A DNA stretch of 46,450 nucleotides, taken from contig JANXOP010000311.1 of the NCBI GenBank assembly GCA_025357755.1, positions 1 through 46,450 on the forward strand, in the 5' to 3' direction. Source of the DNA: Kofleriaceae bacterium (GTDB lineage: Bacteria > Myxococcota_A > Polyangia > Haliangiales > Haliangiaceae). The notes under the pieces are model-generated. The model made no database searches. It saw only the letters and a list, made by a program, of their open reading frames with translations, and was not told the origin of the DNA. Shown piece after piece: positions 19,432 through 28,397 of the stretch (the stretch's first letter is position 1; the number at the start of each line of letters is the position of its first letter). A program made the position numbers and the translations under genes.

Positions 19432-21012
19432 CTAGAGCTCGATCTCGCGAGCTGCACGCAGGCCGTGATCGAACGCTTCTTCGAACAGCGCGATGCCCGA
19501 CAGATCGGTGTGCGCGAAGTGCACGCGGCCATGCGGCTGGATCCGTGCGAGCCGCTCCACGCCGCATGTCGAACCGACGCGGGGCCGGATCATGCCGTGG
19601 CCCCAGAACGTGACGTCGATGTGATCGATCTTGTCGCGGACGTCGGGATGCGCGCGCGAGAGGTCCGCGACGATCGTGGCGGCCCACTCGGCGTGACCCG
19701 CACCCGCGAGGCGCTTGCGGACCGCGATCGGATCCGCATCGCTGAACGGGTAGTACCAGGTCCAGACCGTCGGGCCGCGATCGCGGCCGCGCTGGTGCGT
19801 CGCACTGACATAGCCCAGGCTCGGGCTCTCGCGGAAGACGTTGTCCCACGCGGGCGGTGCGCCGTGACCGCGCTCGTGTGGGCGATCGTGGAGGTGTACG
19901 TTCGCGACGACCCAGGCACCGTAGTCCGCGGTGCCGAGCCCCTGCCCTCGCCGCGTGCCGACGATCCGATTCGCGACGAAGCTCGGAGTCGCCACGATCA
20001 CGTGCTGCGCACGGATCCCGAAGGGGCCTTGCGGACCGACGGCGATGATCGTGCCGTCGTCGGCGATGTCGACCACCGCGACGCCCTTCTCGATCGTCGC
20101 GGCGCGCGCGAGCTGCGCGACGAGCGCGCCGTTACCATTCGGCCAGGTCACGACCGTTTGTGCGGCGAGCCCGGGACCGCGCTGACGCGCCGCGAAGTAG
20201 AAGATGCCGGCCCACGCGCTGGTCTCGGCCGCGGTCAGCGCGTAGTCATCGCGACACGCGTAGTCGGCGAGCCAGCGCAGCCGCTCCGAGGTCAACCCTC
20301 GCTGCGCGAGCCAGGTCGCGAACGAGATCTGATCGAGCGCGGTGACCTCCGGATCGTCGCTGCCACGCGAGCGCGGGATCGCGAAGGCGCGCCTGCCCTG
20401 CGCATCCTTCCAGCCCGACCAGCGATCGATCTCGGCGCGAAATCGCGCGAGCTGCGTGCGATCGGGCGGGTTGGATCCGGCCTCGAGGTACAGGCCTTCC
20501 CACCAGCGTCCGAGATGCCACACGCGCTCCTCGGGCTCGCGACAGCGCAGTGCTTCGTCGACGATCGGCGTGCCATCGGCCGCGTAGCCCTCGATCGCGC
20601 CCATCTCGGTGAGGAGTGCGGCGAGCTCGGTCTGCTCGACCTGGGGTGCGACGATGTAGTGCGCGCCCCACGGGTACGGCGTGACCGCGGATTCACCACC
20701 GCGCGCGGTGCCGCCGCTGACGTCGTCGAGCTCGAGGACGACGACATCGTCGATGCCGCGCTTCTTCAACGCCCACGCCGCGCCGAGGCCCGCCACACCG
20801 CCGCCGACGATCACGACCCGATGCTCGCGCCACTGGGTGACCTGCGGCACTGTGCGGTCGCGGATCACGGCGTGCGCTCGTGCCATGCCGGGCTCGAGCA
20901 ACGTGCCCGGCGGTGGCGAGCGATCGTGCGGACGGCAACCGAGCGAGAGCGCCGCAGGTGCACCGAGCAACATCGCGACGAACTCGCGCCTGCTTACTCC
21001 CACTTGCGCCAC
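19432..21012 (-). CDS. Tat-exported FAD-dependent amine oxidase-like protein
   Basis: A 526-residue flavoprotein. The N-terminus VSRREFVAMLLGAPAALSLGC is a twin-arginine signal that also contains a lipobox-like LSLGC, so the folded enzyme may be exported and lipid-anchored. The FAD-binding motif VVIVGGGVAGLGAAWALKK lies near residue 66, followed by VLELDDVSGGTARGGE and a C-terminal region (FAHTDLSGIALFEEAFDHGLRAA) where such enzymes close the FAD site. This architecture is that of amine oxidases and phytoene-desaturase-like enzymes. Because it is co-encoded with an aminopropyltransferase, a polyamine-derived amine is an attractive but unproven substrate. The start is a GTG at 21012 and overlaps the upstream gene by 19 bases; another GTG lies three codons on. 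Confidence 0.86.
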   Translation of the reverse strand: MAQVGVSRREFVAMLLGAPAALSLGCRPHDRSPPPGTLLEPGMARAHAVIRDRTVPQVTQWREHRVVIVGGGVAGLGAAWALKKRGIDDVVVLELDDVSGGTARGGESAVTPYPWGAHYIVAPQVEQTELAALLTEMGAIEGYAADGTPIVDEALRCREPEERVWHLGRWWEGLYLEAGSNPPDRTQLARFRAEIDRWSGWKDAQGRRAFAIPRSRGSDDPEVTALDQISFATWLAQRGLTSERLRWLADYACRDDYALTAAETSAWAGIFYFAARQRGPGLAAQTVVTWPNGNGALVAQLARAATIEKGVAVVDIADDGTIIAVGPQGPFGIRAQHVIVATPSFVANRIVGTRRGQGLGTADYGAWVVANVHLHDRPHERGHGAPPAWDNVFRESPSLGYVSATHQRGRDRGPTVWTWYYPFSDADPIAVRKRLAGAGHAEWAATIVADLSRAHPDVRDKIDHIDVTFWGHGMIRPRVGSTCGVERLARIQPHGRVHFAHTDLSGIALFEEAFDHGLRAAREIEL

Positions 21013-22553
21013 TCGCGCTCGTAGTAGCGAACGAGCGCTTGATTGTCGAGCTGGTTGATCTCGACTGGCACGGGCTTCATGTCGGCCGGCATGTCGAACA
21101 TCGCGACGAGTGCTTCGTCATTGAGGTAACGCAACGGCAACTTCGGGGCATGCGTCGGTGGCTCGAATGCGGCGCGGCGCGCGAGCGCGTAGCCCCACAC
21201 GCCGAACGAAGGCACCGTGACCTGATACGGCTGCACCGCGAAGCCCGCCGCGCGCATCGTCTCGATGATGCACCAGTAGGACTTGCGCGCGAACAGGGGC
21301 GAGGTTGCCTGGACCACGGCCGCGCCAGCTGGTGAGAGGTGCGCGAGGACGCGGCGATAGAACAACCGCGTGTAGAGCTTCCCGAGCGCGAAGTTATTCG
21401 GGTCCGGAAAGTCGACGACGATCACGTCGAAGAGCCCGGGATGACCGTCGAGCCACAGCATCGCATCGTCGTTGACGACCGTCACGCGGGGATCCGAGAA
21501 CGAGTGATGGTTGAGCTCCGCGAGTGGCGGAAACTTCTTCGACAGGTTCGTCATCGCCGGATCGAGGTCGACCAGCGTGACCTGCTCGAGCCCTGGATGC
21601 TCGAGGATCTCGCGCAGAGCGAGGCCGTCACCACCGCCGAGTACGAGCACCTTCTTCGGCGGCCGATCGGCCGCGGCCATGGCGGGATGCACGAGTGCTT
21701 CGTGATAGCGGTACTCGTCGGCCGACGAGAACTGCAAGTTGCCATTCAAGAACAGCTGGAACCCTGCCCGGCCCCGCGTCACGACGATCCGCTGATACGG
21801 CGTGGTCTCGGTGAACACGACCGGATCCGCGTACATCTCGTCTTCGGCCCAGGTCGTGAAATAGTCCGCCGCCCCGACGCCGACCGCGAGGCCGATCAGC
21901 ACGAGGATCGCGCGGATGCGCAGCCCGAGCACCTCCTTGCGCTCGAGCCGCGAGCGCAGCAGCCACGTGCCCCACAGCGCGACGCCGGCGTTCGCGCAGC
22001 CCATCAACAGCGAGCTCCGCACGAGGCCGAGCTTCGGCACGAGCACGAGCGGAAACAGCAACGACGCGGCGAGCGCGCCGATGTAGTCGAACGTGAGGAC
22101 GCGCGAGATCAAGTCCTTGAACTCGATCTGGCCTTCGAGCAGCCGCATCAGGATCGGGAGCTCGAGTCCGACCAGCACGCCGATCGCCGAGACGAACCCG
22201 AGCAGCACGGCCTGGAAGTGGACGACCGTGCCGAACGACAGGAACAGCACCGGCGCAGAGACCCCGCCGACGACCGCGACGGCGAGCTCGATCTCGAGGA
22301 ACCGGCGCGCGAGGTTGCCGTCGAGCCGGCGCGAGATCCACGCGCCGACACCCATCGCCGAGAGGTAGAGCCCGATCACGAGCGAGAACTGCGTGACCGA
22401 ATCGCCGAGCAAGTAGCTGCCGAGCGTTCCCGCGAGCAGCTCGTAGACGAGACCACAGATCGCGACCACGAACACGTTGAGATACAACGCGGTCGCGTGG
22501 ACCGGCGGACGTTCAGCCGTGGATGGCGGCTGAGATGATGAGGGCGATGCCAA
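20994..22553 (-). CDS. Membrane-embedded spermidine synthase-like aminopropyltransferase
   Basis: A 519-residue protein. The first 210 residues or so form about seven transmembrane helices (starting ALYLNVFVVAICGLVYELLA). The second half is a spermidine-synthase-type Rossmann domain. It shows the template strand QLFLNGNLQFSSADEYRYHE, the decarboxylated-AdoMet loop VLVLGGGDGLALREIL, VTLVDLDPA, VVNDDAMLWL, and VVDFPDPNNFALGKLYT. The last replaces the usual DPxGPA region, so the amine acceptor may differ from putrescine. The start is TTG at 22551-22553, supported by GGAG six bases upstream. This overlaps the DUF350 gene by 41 bases. The flavoprotein gene overlaps its end. Confidence 0.88.
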   Translation of the reverse strand: MASPSSSQPPSTAERPPVHATALYLNVFVVAICGLVYELLAGTLGSYLLGDSVTQFSLVIGLYLSAMGVGAWISRRLDGNLARRFLEIELAVAVVGGVSAPVLFLSFGTVVHFQAVLLGFVSAIGVLVGLELPILMRLLEGQIEFKDLISRVLTFDYIGALAASLLFPLVLVPKLGLVRSSLLMGCANAGVALWGTWLLRSRLERKEVLGLRIRAILVLIGLAVGVGAADYFTTWAEDEMYADPVVFTETTPYQRIVVTRGRAGFQLFLNGNLQFSSADEYRYHEALVHPAMAAADRPPKKVLVLGGGDGLALREILEHPGLEQVTLVDLDPAMTNLSKKFPPLAELNHHSFSDPRVTVVNDDAMLWLDGHPGLFDVIVVDFPDPNNFALGKLYTRLFYRRVLAHLSPAGAAVVQATSPLFARKSYWCIIETMRAAGFAVQPYQVTVPSFGVWGYALARRAAFEPPTHAPKLPLRYLNDEALVAMFDMPADMKPVPVEINQLDNQALVRYYEREWRKWE

Positions 22554-22734
22554 TCAAGACTCCGGCGACGATCACACCGAGCGCGACGTTCTGATCCTCC
22601 TCGATCTCCTTCTTCATGGAGAACGGGGCGACCTTCGTCATGATCCAGAACGCGATGCCAAACACGGCGAGCCCGATGCCCGCGAATACCGCCGACGACA
22701 CGACCGCATCGCTCATATCCGAGAGCTTCATCAT
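22513..22734 (-). CDS. Half-length DUF350 (YjfL-like) membrane protein
   Basis: A 73-residue protein with two transmembrane helices (VVSSAVFAGIGLAVFGIAFWI and VALGVIVAGVLIGIALIISAA). Between them is the charged loop MKKEIEEDQNVALG. The E-E-D-Q-N-x-A-x-x signature at the start of the second helix is typical of DUF350. YjfL-type proteins are usually about 130 residues, made of two such repeats; this one has a single repeat and would need to dimerise to match them. Two ATGs at 22734 and 22731 follow GGAGG closely; the second has the better spacing. The start overlaps the stop of the preceding gene (ATGA). Confidence 0.85.
   Translation of the reverse strand: MMKLSDMSDAVVSSAVFAGIGLAVFGIAFWIMTKVAPFSMKKEIEEDQNVALGVIVAGVLIGIALIISAAIHG
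22560..22563 (-). promoter_or_regulatory. Ribosome binding site GGAG for the TTG start at 22553
   Basis: GGAG lies six bases before the TTG on the minus strand, inside the DUF350 coding region. It supports this uncommon start codon. Confidence 0.6.
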
Positions 22735-22976
22735 TTACCTCCGTGGTAACCGCTGTGCCAGAAGTGGTACGACCGATACCCGCCGGGCGACGCTCGCACG
22801 GACTTGGGAACTTCTTCGCGATCCGGCTCGCCGAATTCACGCTGCGTGACCGCCATCGCGGTGTAGCCGCCGCACACGATCACCGAGATCACGATCATCA
22901 CGATCGTGAGCGGCGAGCGCTGCGGGCGCGGCACGACCGGATGATCCGGTGCACGAGGCTGGCTGGGCTCAGTCAT
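22731..22976 (-). CDS. Small single-pass membrane protein in the polyamine-type operon
   Basis: An 81-residue protein with a Pro-rich N-terminus, one transmembrane helix (PLTIVMIVISVIVCGGYTAMAV), and a short charged C-terminal part that ends RSYHFWHSGYHGGK. I recognise no family. The His/Trp-rich end might touch metal or a partner. It overlaps the upstream DUF4178-like gene by 8 bases and the downstream DUF350 gene by 4, so it is surely part of the same transcript. Confidence 0.72.
   Translation of the reverse strand: MTEPSQPRAPDHPVVPRPQRSPLTIVMIVISVIVCGGYTAMAVTQREFGEPDREEVPKSVRASPGGYRSYHFWHSGYHGGK
22738..22742 (-). promoter_or_regulatory. Strong ribosome binding site GGAGG before DUF350
   Basis: GGAGG on the minus strand lies 3 bases before the first ATG and 6 before the second, inside the end of the upstream gene. 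Confidence 0.7.
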
Positions 22977-25026
22977 CGCTGCTGCTGTTCGAATTCATGA
23001 GGGCCTTGAGGATCGCGCCGATGCCGATGAAGACGCCGACGATGGCGACCACGAGGATCGCGACTGGCGTGAATGGCGCCTTGCCAGCGGTGCTGTTCTC
23101 CCAGCGCTTCTTCTCGTGAAAATAGGAGGTCAACCCGACGACGAGCAGCGGGATACCGAGGATCAGCAACGCCCACCCGAGCCACTTGCCGCGGAACACG
23201 CCTTGCTGGAGTGTCACGTTGATCGGCATGAGGCCGGCGCTGCCGTGCTGGGCCTCGAGCCGCAGGATGTACGTGCCCGCGGGTTGTGGCCCGAAGACTG
23301 TCGAGGACGTGTAGTTGCCCTCGGCCCACGACTCGCCATCGTCGACGCCCGAGTAGTGCTCGATCGAAGCCTCGCCGCTGACCACGCCGCCGGTCGAGGT
23401 CTCGACGAGGTCCGCCGAGATGAAGACCCAATCGTTCGCCAAGCTGTTCGCCGCGAACGCCAGCTCCAGGTTGCGGCCGCCCGCGATCTGGAGCGGCTCG
23501 GAGAACCAGATCGAGTCCGCAGGTGCCGTCGTGACCTCGTTCTCGGGGGTGTCGCTGCCCCCGGAGGCGGCAGGTGCGCCTATTCCGGCGCCCGGCCCAC
23601 CGCCGAGGCTGACGGCGGTCGAGAGCACGGTCTCGTCCTTTGCGGCCATCGCGAATACCAGCCCGAGGACCAGCAGCACGAAGTAGGCGATCGACATCAC
23701 GGAGGCCGCGGTCTTCCACGCGTCCGGTTGGTTCGGTGCGATGCCGTCGCCATCCATCATCGCGAGGTCGACCGGCGCGAAGGCCGCAATGACCTCCTTC
23801 GCGGTCATGAACGTGCTGAGCGACCAGTTCTCCTCGGTCGCGTTCGACTCGCGCGACACCATCGCAGGTGGCGCGATGCAGTCCTCGGAGCTCACCTGCT
23901 CGCCCTGCTGGACCTTCCAGTAGAACTCGCCGAGCACCTCGTCGACGCGCAGATCCGCGTTCTGGAACCGCAGGAACTCGACGCCGTCGTAGCGCGCGCC
24001 CTTGACCGTGGTCTCGACCGCGCCGGTCGCGATCGGTTGGACGTAGCTCCAATGACCATCCGAGCGAACGAGCCAGCGATAGCCGAGGCCCGCGCGATAC
24101 AACAAATACTCCTCGAACGGGTACCAGTCGCCTTCGACGAGCGCGCTGCGCTGGACGTAGCCGATGACGGTGAGCTCGCCTTCGCTGAACGTGCCCTTGG
24201 TGCCGAGGGGAATCATCGGCGACGCACGCGACGCGAGCTGACCGAGGATCGCGAGGGCTTCGCTCCCCGTATCGAGCAGCGTATTGCAGTGACCACACAC
24301 CACGCGTTGGGTCTCGCCAGGAACGCGGAGCTCGATCGGCGCGCTGCACACCGGGCATGCGAGCGCCTTGGCCGTGATCTCGTTATCGCTCGGTGGTGGT
24401 CCGACTTCGCCGCCGGAGAGCCGCAGCTCCGCGAGCTCGACGTGCGATCCGACGTACAGCTTCGGAGGTTCGACGTCGTCGCCGAAATCGATCGTCGCGA
24501 ACCCGCCTTGGCCATCCGAGAGATCCGCGTAGCGGAACGTCTCGTTCGGAACCAGCCGGAACGGCAGCTCGCCTTTGGCGCTCGCGTAGGTCGCCTCGGT
24601 CGCTTCGCCGACCGTCATGGTCTTGGGGCCGGACGGTGTTGGCACCTCGAGCTTGTCGCCGACCGTGACCGCGTTCGGTGCCGCGAGCCACGGTACTTCG
24701 AACGTCAGGTAGTAGCGGCCCTGCGCCTCGGCGAGCCAGCCCCACTGCCCGCCATCGAGCTTCGCGTACCACTCCTGCCAGATACCGCCGGCCGCGTGCT
24801 TGACCTGCGCCATGCCGACCAGGAGGAAGCTCGTGGTGCCGAAGTGGCCCTCGGCGAACAACCGCAGCGGTGATTCGATCGGCGCGAGGTCCGCGACCTT
24901 GCCCAGCGACTCGACGCCGCGATCGGTGCGCTGCACCGCAAAGTTGCAGTGGCCGCAGATCCGCACGAACGAGTCGTCGTAACGAAACTCGAGCGGTGCG
25001 CCGCAGTTTGGGCACGTCGTCCTCAC
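22969..25026 (-). CDS. Double zinc-ribbon/DUF4178-like membrane protein
   Basis: A 685-residue protein built as a repeat. Repeat one starts with a zinc ribbon (CPNCGAPLEFRYDDSFVRIC, then GHC). After it comes a DUF4178-like beta region (FGTTSFLLVGMAQVKHA, WQEWYAKLDGGQWGWLAEAQG). Repeat two starts at about residue 220 with a second ribbon (CPVCSAPIELR ... VVCGHC), followed by the matching beta region (ELTVIGYVQRSALVEGDWYPFEEYLLY). Then come a transmembrane helix (SIAYFVLLVLGLVFAMAA), an outside beta-sandwich (about 480-610) and two more helices. The two ribbons should lie in the cytoplasm. DUF4178, DUF350 and spermidine-synthase-like genes recur together in bacteria, which supports the assignment. 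The start is a GTG at 25024-25026. It is the first gene of the operon. Confidence 0.86.
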   Translation of the reverse strand: MRTTCPNCGAPLEFRYDDSFVRICGHCNFAVQRTDRGVESLGKVADLAPIESPLRLFAEGHFGTTSFLLVGMAQVKHAAGGIWQEWYAKLDGGQWGWLAEAQGRYYLTFEVPWLAAPNAVTVGDKLEVPTPSGPKTMTVGEATEATYASAKGELPFRLVPNETFRYADLSDGQGGFATIDFGDDVEPPKLYVGSHVELAELRLSGGEVGPPPSDNEITAKALACPVCSAPIELRVPGETQRVVCGHCNTLLDTGSEALAILGQLASRASPMIPLGTKGTFSEGELTVIGYVQRSALVEGDWYPFEEYLLYRAGLGYRWLVRSDGHWSYVQPIATGAVETTVKGARYDGVEFLRFQNADLRVDEVLGEFYWKVQQGEQVSSEDCIAPPAMVSRESNATEENWSLSTFMTAKEVIAAFAPVDLAMMDGDGIAPNQPDAWKTAASVMSIAYFVLLVLGLVFAMAAKDETVLSTAVSLGGGPGAGIGAPAASGGSDTPENEVTTAPADSIWFSEPLQIAGGRNLELAFAANSLANDWVFISADLVETSTGGVVSGEASIEHYSGVDDGESWAEGNYTSSTVFGPQPAGTYILRLEAQHGSAGLMPINVTLQQGVFRGKWLGWALLILGIPLLVVGLTSYFHEKKRWENSTAGKAPFTPVAILVVAIVGVFIGIGAILKALMNSNSSSDD

Positions 25027-25089
25027 GCCTACCGGGGCAGCGTAGTGGTCGCAGCCTCGCGGCTCAAGGGCTACCCCCCGAGAAACTCC

Positions 25090-25944
25090 TCAGCGCGGAC
25101 CGGCGTCCGCGACCATCGTGGTCTGCATGTTGTTCTTCGTCAGTCCCGAGCCAACAGGCGTCGCGGCATCGAAGTACCCATTGCTGAGGTCACCGGTGGC
25201 ACTGCCCTGCTTGTCCATGTTCAACGAGTTCGAGAACCAGTTGTCGTACGTGAAGTCCGCGTTTTGACCGCCATAGAACATGATCCCGTACGATGCGGTC
25301 GACAGGTTCGAGTGGCTGACCTTGATCGTGGGGCTACCCGTGAAGTGCATGTCGCAATGCGTGCTATCGGTCTGGCCCGTGGGGACGCCGATCCACGAGT
25401 ACTCGAAATCGATCGTACCGCTCGAGACGACCAGCAGATCGTGCGTGACGTTCGAGAACTCGCTATCGCGCGAGATCGCGGTGCCCCCGCTCACGGTGAT
25501 GCCGCCGCCGCGCGAGGTCACGTAGTTGAAGTTGATCGTGCCGCCCGTCGCAACTTCCCACGCGTTCCAGTACTGGATCCCGGGCGCGGGTTGCATGCCG
25601 ATCGTGCCGCCCTTGATGCCCTTCGCGAGCACGGTGCCTTTGACCGTGACGCCGATGTTCTGATCGAACTGGATCACGGTGCTCGGTTCGATCGTGAGCG
25701 TGACGCCCGCGGGAACCGTGATCGACGCGTGGACCTTCACGAGGCCGCTCCATGTCGTATCCGTGGTGACGTCGGTCGAGACATCCGTGGTGGTCTGCGC
25801 GATGAACGCATCCGCCATGGTCTCGCTGCCACCTCCGCCGTAGCCGCCGGTGCCGTCGTCTCCGCCGGCGTTGTCGGCCTTCTTGCAACCGACCAGAGCA
25901 GAGACGGCTAGACCGAGCAGGAGCAGGCGCTTCATGGCGAACAT
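25090..25944 (-). CDS. Lipoprotein with right-handed beta-helix-like repeats
   Basis: A 284-residue protein with the lipoprotein signal MKRLLLLGLAVSALVGCKK (lipobox VGC), then a Gly-rich spacer. The mature part is rich in short strands and turns (TLTIEPSTVIQFDQNIGVTV, GGTINFNYVTSRGGGITVSG, PTIKVSHSNLSTASYGIMFY). This is the rhythm of a parallel beta-helix, as in pectate-lyase-like and adhesin folds. No catalytic residues are recognised. A GAAGGGA site eight bases upstream favours the ATG at 25944; ATG 25935 would lose three residues only. The divergent metallo-beta-lactamase gene starts only 15 bases away, so the promoters of both must overlap the other coding region. Confidence 0.75.
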   Translation of the reverse strand: MFAMKRLLLLGLAVSALVGCKKADNAGGDDGTGGYGGGGSETMADAFIAQTTTDVSTDVTTDTTWSGLVKVHASITVPAGVTLTIEPSTVIQFDQNIGVTVKGTVLAKGIKGGTIGMQPAPGIQYWNAWEVATGGTINFNYVTSRGGGITVSGGTAISRDSEFSNVTHDLLVVSSGTIDFEYSWIGVPTGQTDSTHCDMHFTGSPTIKVSHSNLSTASYGIMFYGGQNADFTYDNWFSNSLNMDKQGSATGDLSNGYFDAATPVGSGLTKNNMQTTMVADAGPR

Positions 25945-25959
25945 TGTATCATTCCCTTC

Positions 25960-27402
25960 GTGTTCTCTACGACGTTCCTCGGTCACCAGGGCTGGATGTT
26001 CCAGACCTCGAAAGCAGCGATCCTCGTCGACCCGTTGCTTTGTGAAGACTTCGGCCAGGCGCACGCGCTCGGTTACCGGGTGTATCCGCCTCGCCAGTGG
26101 CAGCCAGAGGCGATGCCTCCGCTCGATGCGGTGATCCTCAGCCACGAGCACGACGATCACTTCGATCTGCCGTCGCTGGCGAAGCTCGAACGAACGATTC
26201 CAATCTACCTGTCATCGCGCTCTTCGATTGCCGCGCGCCGCATCCTCGAACAGATGGGCTTCACCGTCCACCCGCTCATCCCGGGGGCGTCGATCGTCGT
26301 TGGCGACCTCGAGGTCACGGCGTTCACGGGCGATCATCAAGCGATGGATTGCGGGGACGAGTGGGACACGTTGCCCTTCCTCGTACGATCGACCGAAGGC
26401 CACGGATCATTCTTTTCGATGGTCGATATCACGATCACGCAGGCCCACGTCGAGTGGGTCGCGGCCAAGGCTATGCGCCCCGGGCTGATCAGCTGGACCA
26501 ACAACGCGATGGATTGGAGCCACATGGCGTCCTACCTCGCGGAGCGCGTCGAGGGCACCCAGCAGGCGTTCATGAACTGGGGGGTCGGTCACAAGCTGAT
26601 CACCACGATCTGGGGCACGCCCGCCGCGATGATCATGTGCGCCGGCGGCTTCGCGTTCGAGGGCGCCAAGGCATGGCTCAACCAGCGCGTGTTCTGCGTC
26701 GACACCGATCAGGTCGTCGAGAGCATGAGCAAGCTCTACAAGAAGGAGAAGTTCTACGCGGGCATACCGGGCCAGACCTTTCAGATGAAGGCCGGCAAGC
26801 TCGCCTCGGTCGAAGCTTCGACGCCGTGGCTCGGTACCGCGCCGCGCGAGGGCTGGCCTTCACGTGCCAAGGGGAACGTCGAGCTCCAGGAGCTCGGTCC
26901 GGCGACCGGACGTCACGCGCTCGCGCCGGGCGACCTCGACCGGCTCGCGATGTACCTCGATGCGCTCGCCGGCTCGATGGTCGGCGGCCATACCTTTCGC
27001 AGCCTGCACTCGGTCCTCGCGACCGAGGCGGGTGATCGCGTGTGCTCGTTCGCGATCGTCGTGCGAGATGGAGACGTTCGGCGCACGTTCGAGTACGTCT
27101 CGACCGAGTGCAGGTTCGTACCGTCGACGCGTCCGGAGCTCGAATACATCGCGGGGATCGAGGTCTGGGCGAGTGACCTGCTCGCGGTGTTCGAGGGTGC
27201 GCTCGGGCCGATCGCCTTGTCCTTCGGGCGCGCGCGGCTGTGGAATGCGCTCGTCGGGAGGTTCTCGTTCGATATCTTCCCCGAGCTTCATCGGATGAGC
27301 CATCCACTGCGCCAGCCGAGCGCCTACTTGAAGACGTACGAGCGGCTCTACGCCGCGGTGCGCGAGCGCCCCCCGGTCTACAAGCATCGAAGTAGCTCCT
27401 AG
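25960..27402 (+). CDS. Metallo-beta-lactamase-fold hydrolase
   Basis: A 480-residue protein whose N-terminal 240 residues are a metallo-beta-lactamase fold. The first strand is TTFLGHQGWMFQTSKAAILVDP, and the metal motif SHEHDDHFDLPS gives the H-x-H-x-D-H signature. A further His is in AFTGDHQAM. The remaining half (from about residue 260) has no motif I recognise; it includes LNQRVFCVDTDQVVESMSKLY and VCSFAIVVRDGDVRRTFEYVS. Such proteins range from hydrolases to oxygenases, so the substrate is open. It starts with the GTG at 25960, needed to keep the first beta strand. The last four bases, ctag, are shared with the stop of the convergent gene. Confidence 0.82.
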   Translation: MFSTTFLGHQGWMFQTSKAAILVDPLLCEDFGQAHALGYRVYPPRQWQPEAMPPLDAVILSHEHDDHFDLPSLAKLERTIPIYLSSRSSIAARRILEQMGFTVHPLIPGASIVVGDLEVTAFTGDHQAMDCGDEWDTLPFLVRSTEGHGSFFSMVDITITQAHVEWVAAKAMRPGLISWTNNAMDWSHMASYLAERVEGTQQAFMNWGVGHKLITTIWGTPAAMIMCAGGFAFEGAKAWLNQRVFCVDTDQVVESMSKLYKKEKFYAGIPGQTFQMKAGKLASVEASTPWLGTAPREGWPSRAKGNVELQELGPATGRHALAPGDLDRLAMYLDALAGSMVGGHTFRSLHSVLATEAGDRVCSFAIVVRDGDVRRTFEYVSTECRFVPSTRPELEYIAGIEVWASDLLAVFEGALGPIALSFGRARLWNALVGRFSFDIFPELHRMSHPLRQPSAYLKTYERLYAAVRERPPVYKHRSSS

Positions 27403-28397
27403 ATGCCGTCGCCGTTGCCGCAGAGCGTCGCGCGATAGTTCGTCGCGGTGCTGCCGACCACGCCACCGACCCACAACCAGTACTTGGTCTTCGGCTCGAC
27501 GGCGAACATCGCGAGCTCGGGACCGGTATCGCTCGCCAGGAGGCTCGCCGCGATCGGCCTCAAGGCCGTCGAGCCCTCGAACAGGATGTAGTCGAGATCC
27601 GAGCTCGTGCCATCCCAGGTCAGGCGGACCGCGAGCTCGTGGGTCGAATCGCCGGTCGTGATCTCGTACGTGTCGCGATCGAGATACTGGTCGCTCTGTG
27701 CGCCATCCCCGATCGCACCGCCGATCGAGACGTGCTTGTCGGTCTCGATCGTCAGCTTCGTGGTCTCGGGCGAGGACAGCTCGATCAACGAGAACTGCGG
27801 GTCTTTGGTGAAGTCGACGCGGACCATGCCGTTGCCCGCGTCGTTCGTCTCGGTGTAGCTCGCCGTACTCGTTGCTTCGTCACAGCTCGGCATCGGCGAA
27901 AACCGGATCTTGTAGTCGATCGTGCCGCCCGCGATCGCGCCGGGGCTCCGGGCCTCGACGACGACATCGTAGTCGCCAGGATCCAGGGTCGCGAGGAACG
28001 CGCCCAGAGATCCGGCAAAGGTTGGCGTGACCTCTGCGACCAGGCGCGGCGTCGCGGCCGTATCGAAGAACCGCACGGTCACCCCGGTCAGCAGCTCGAA
28101 CCCCATGCCGACGTCGACCTCGACCAGCAGCGGTGTAACGCCGGTCACATTCACCCGGTACCGGTCGTCATCGGCGATCATCAGCTTGGGGTCTGCGCCA
28201 TCGGGCGAGAACGTGCCGCAGATCATGTGGCCGTCTTTGCCGACGGTGAGGTTCGTGACTTCCGCAGTCGTGCCGTTCGTCGCGTCCGCAACCTCGGTGT
28301 AGTCGCAGGACGGACCGGCATCATCACCGCACGCACCGAGACCGCACGCAGCGACACCGCACGCGGCAAGGATCGACGATGTAGCGAGCCCGCGAAT
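27399..28397 (-). CDS. Secreted lipoprotein with PPC-like beta domains, apparent ATT start
   Basis: The frame is open from a stop at 28407-28409 down to 27399. It contains no ATG, GTG or TTG before residue MICGTF at 28226, yet the reading above that point encodes RGLATSSILAACG, a clear lipoprotein signal (lipobox LAAC). The only fitting start is the ATT at 28395-28397, with GAGG about 12 bases before. Alternatively there is an error in the sequence. The mature protein (about 310 residues) has two beta-rich parts, including GAFLATLDPGDYDVVVEARSPG and YLDRDTYEITTGDSTHELAVRLTWDG. These resemble pre-peptidase C-terminal (PPC) domains seen in exported proteins. Four Cys pairs are possible. The end shares ctag with the convergent gene. 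Confidence 0.68.
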   Translation of the reverse strand: MRGLATSSILAACGVAACGLGACGDDAGPSCDYTEVADATNGTTAEVTNLTVGKDGHMICGTFSPDGADPKLMIADDDRYRVNVTGVTPLLVEVDVGMGFELLTGVTVRFFDTAATPRLVAEVTPTFAGSLGAFLATLDPGDYDVVVEARSPGAIAGGTIDYKIRFSPMPSCDEATSTASYTETNDAGNGMVRVDFTKDPQFSLIELSSPETTKLTIETDKHVSIGGAIGDGAQSDQYLDRDTYEITTGDSTHELAVRLTWDGTSSDLDYILFEGSTALRPIAASLLASDTGPELAMFAVEPKTKYWLWVGGVVGSTATNYRATLCGNGDGI

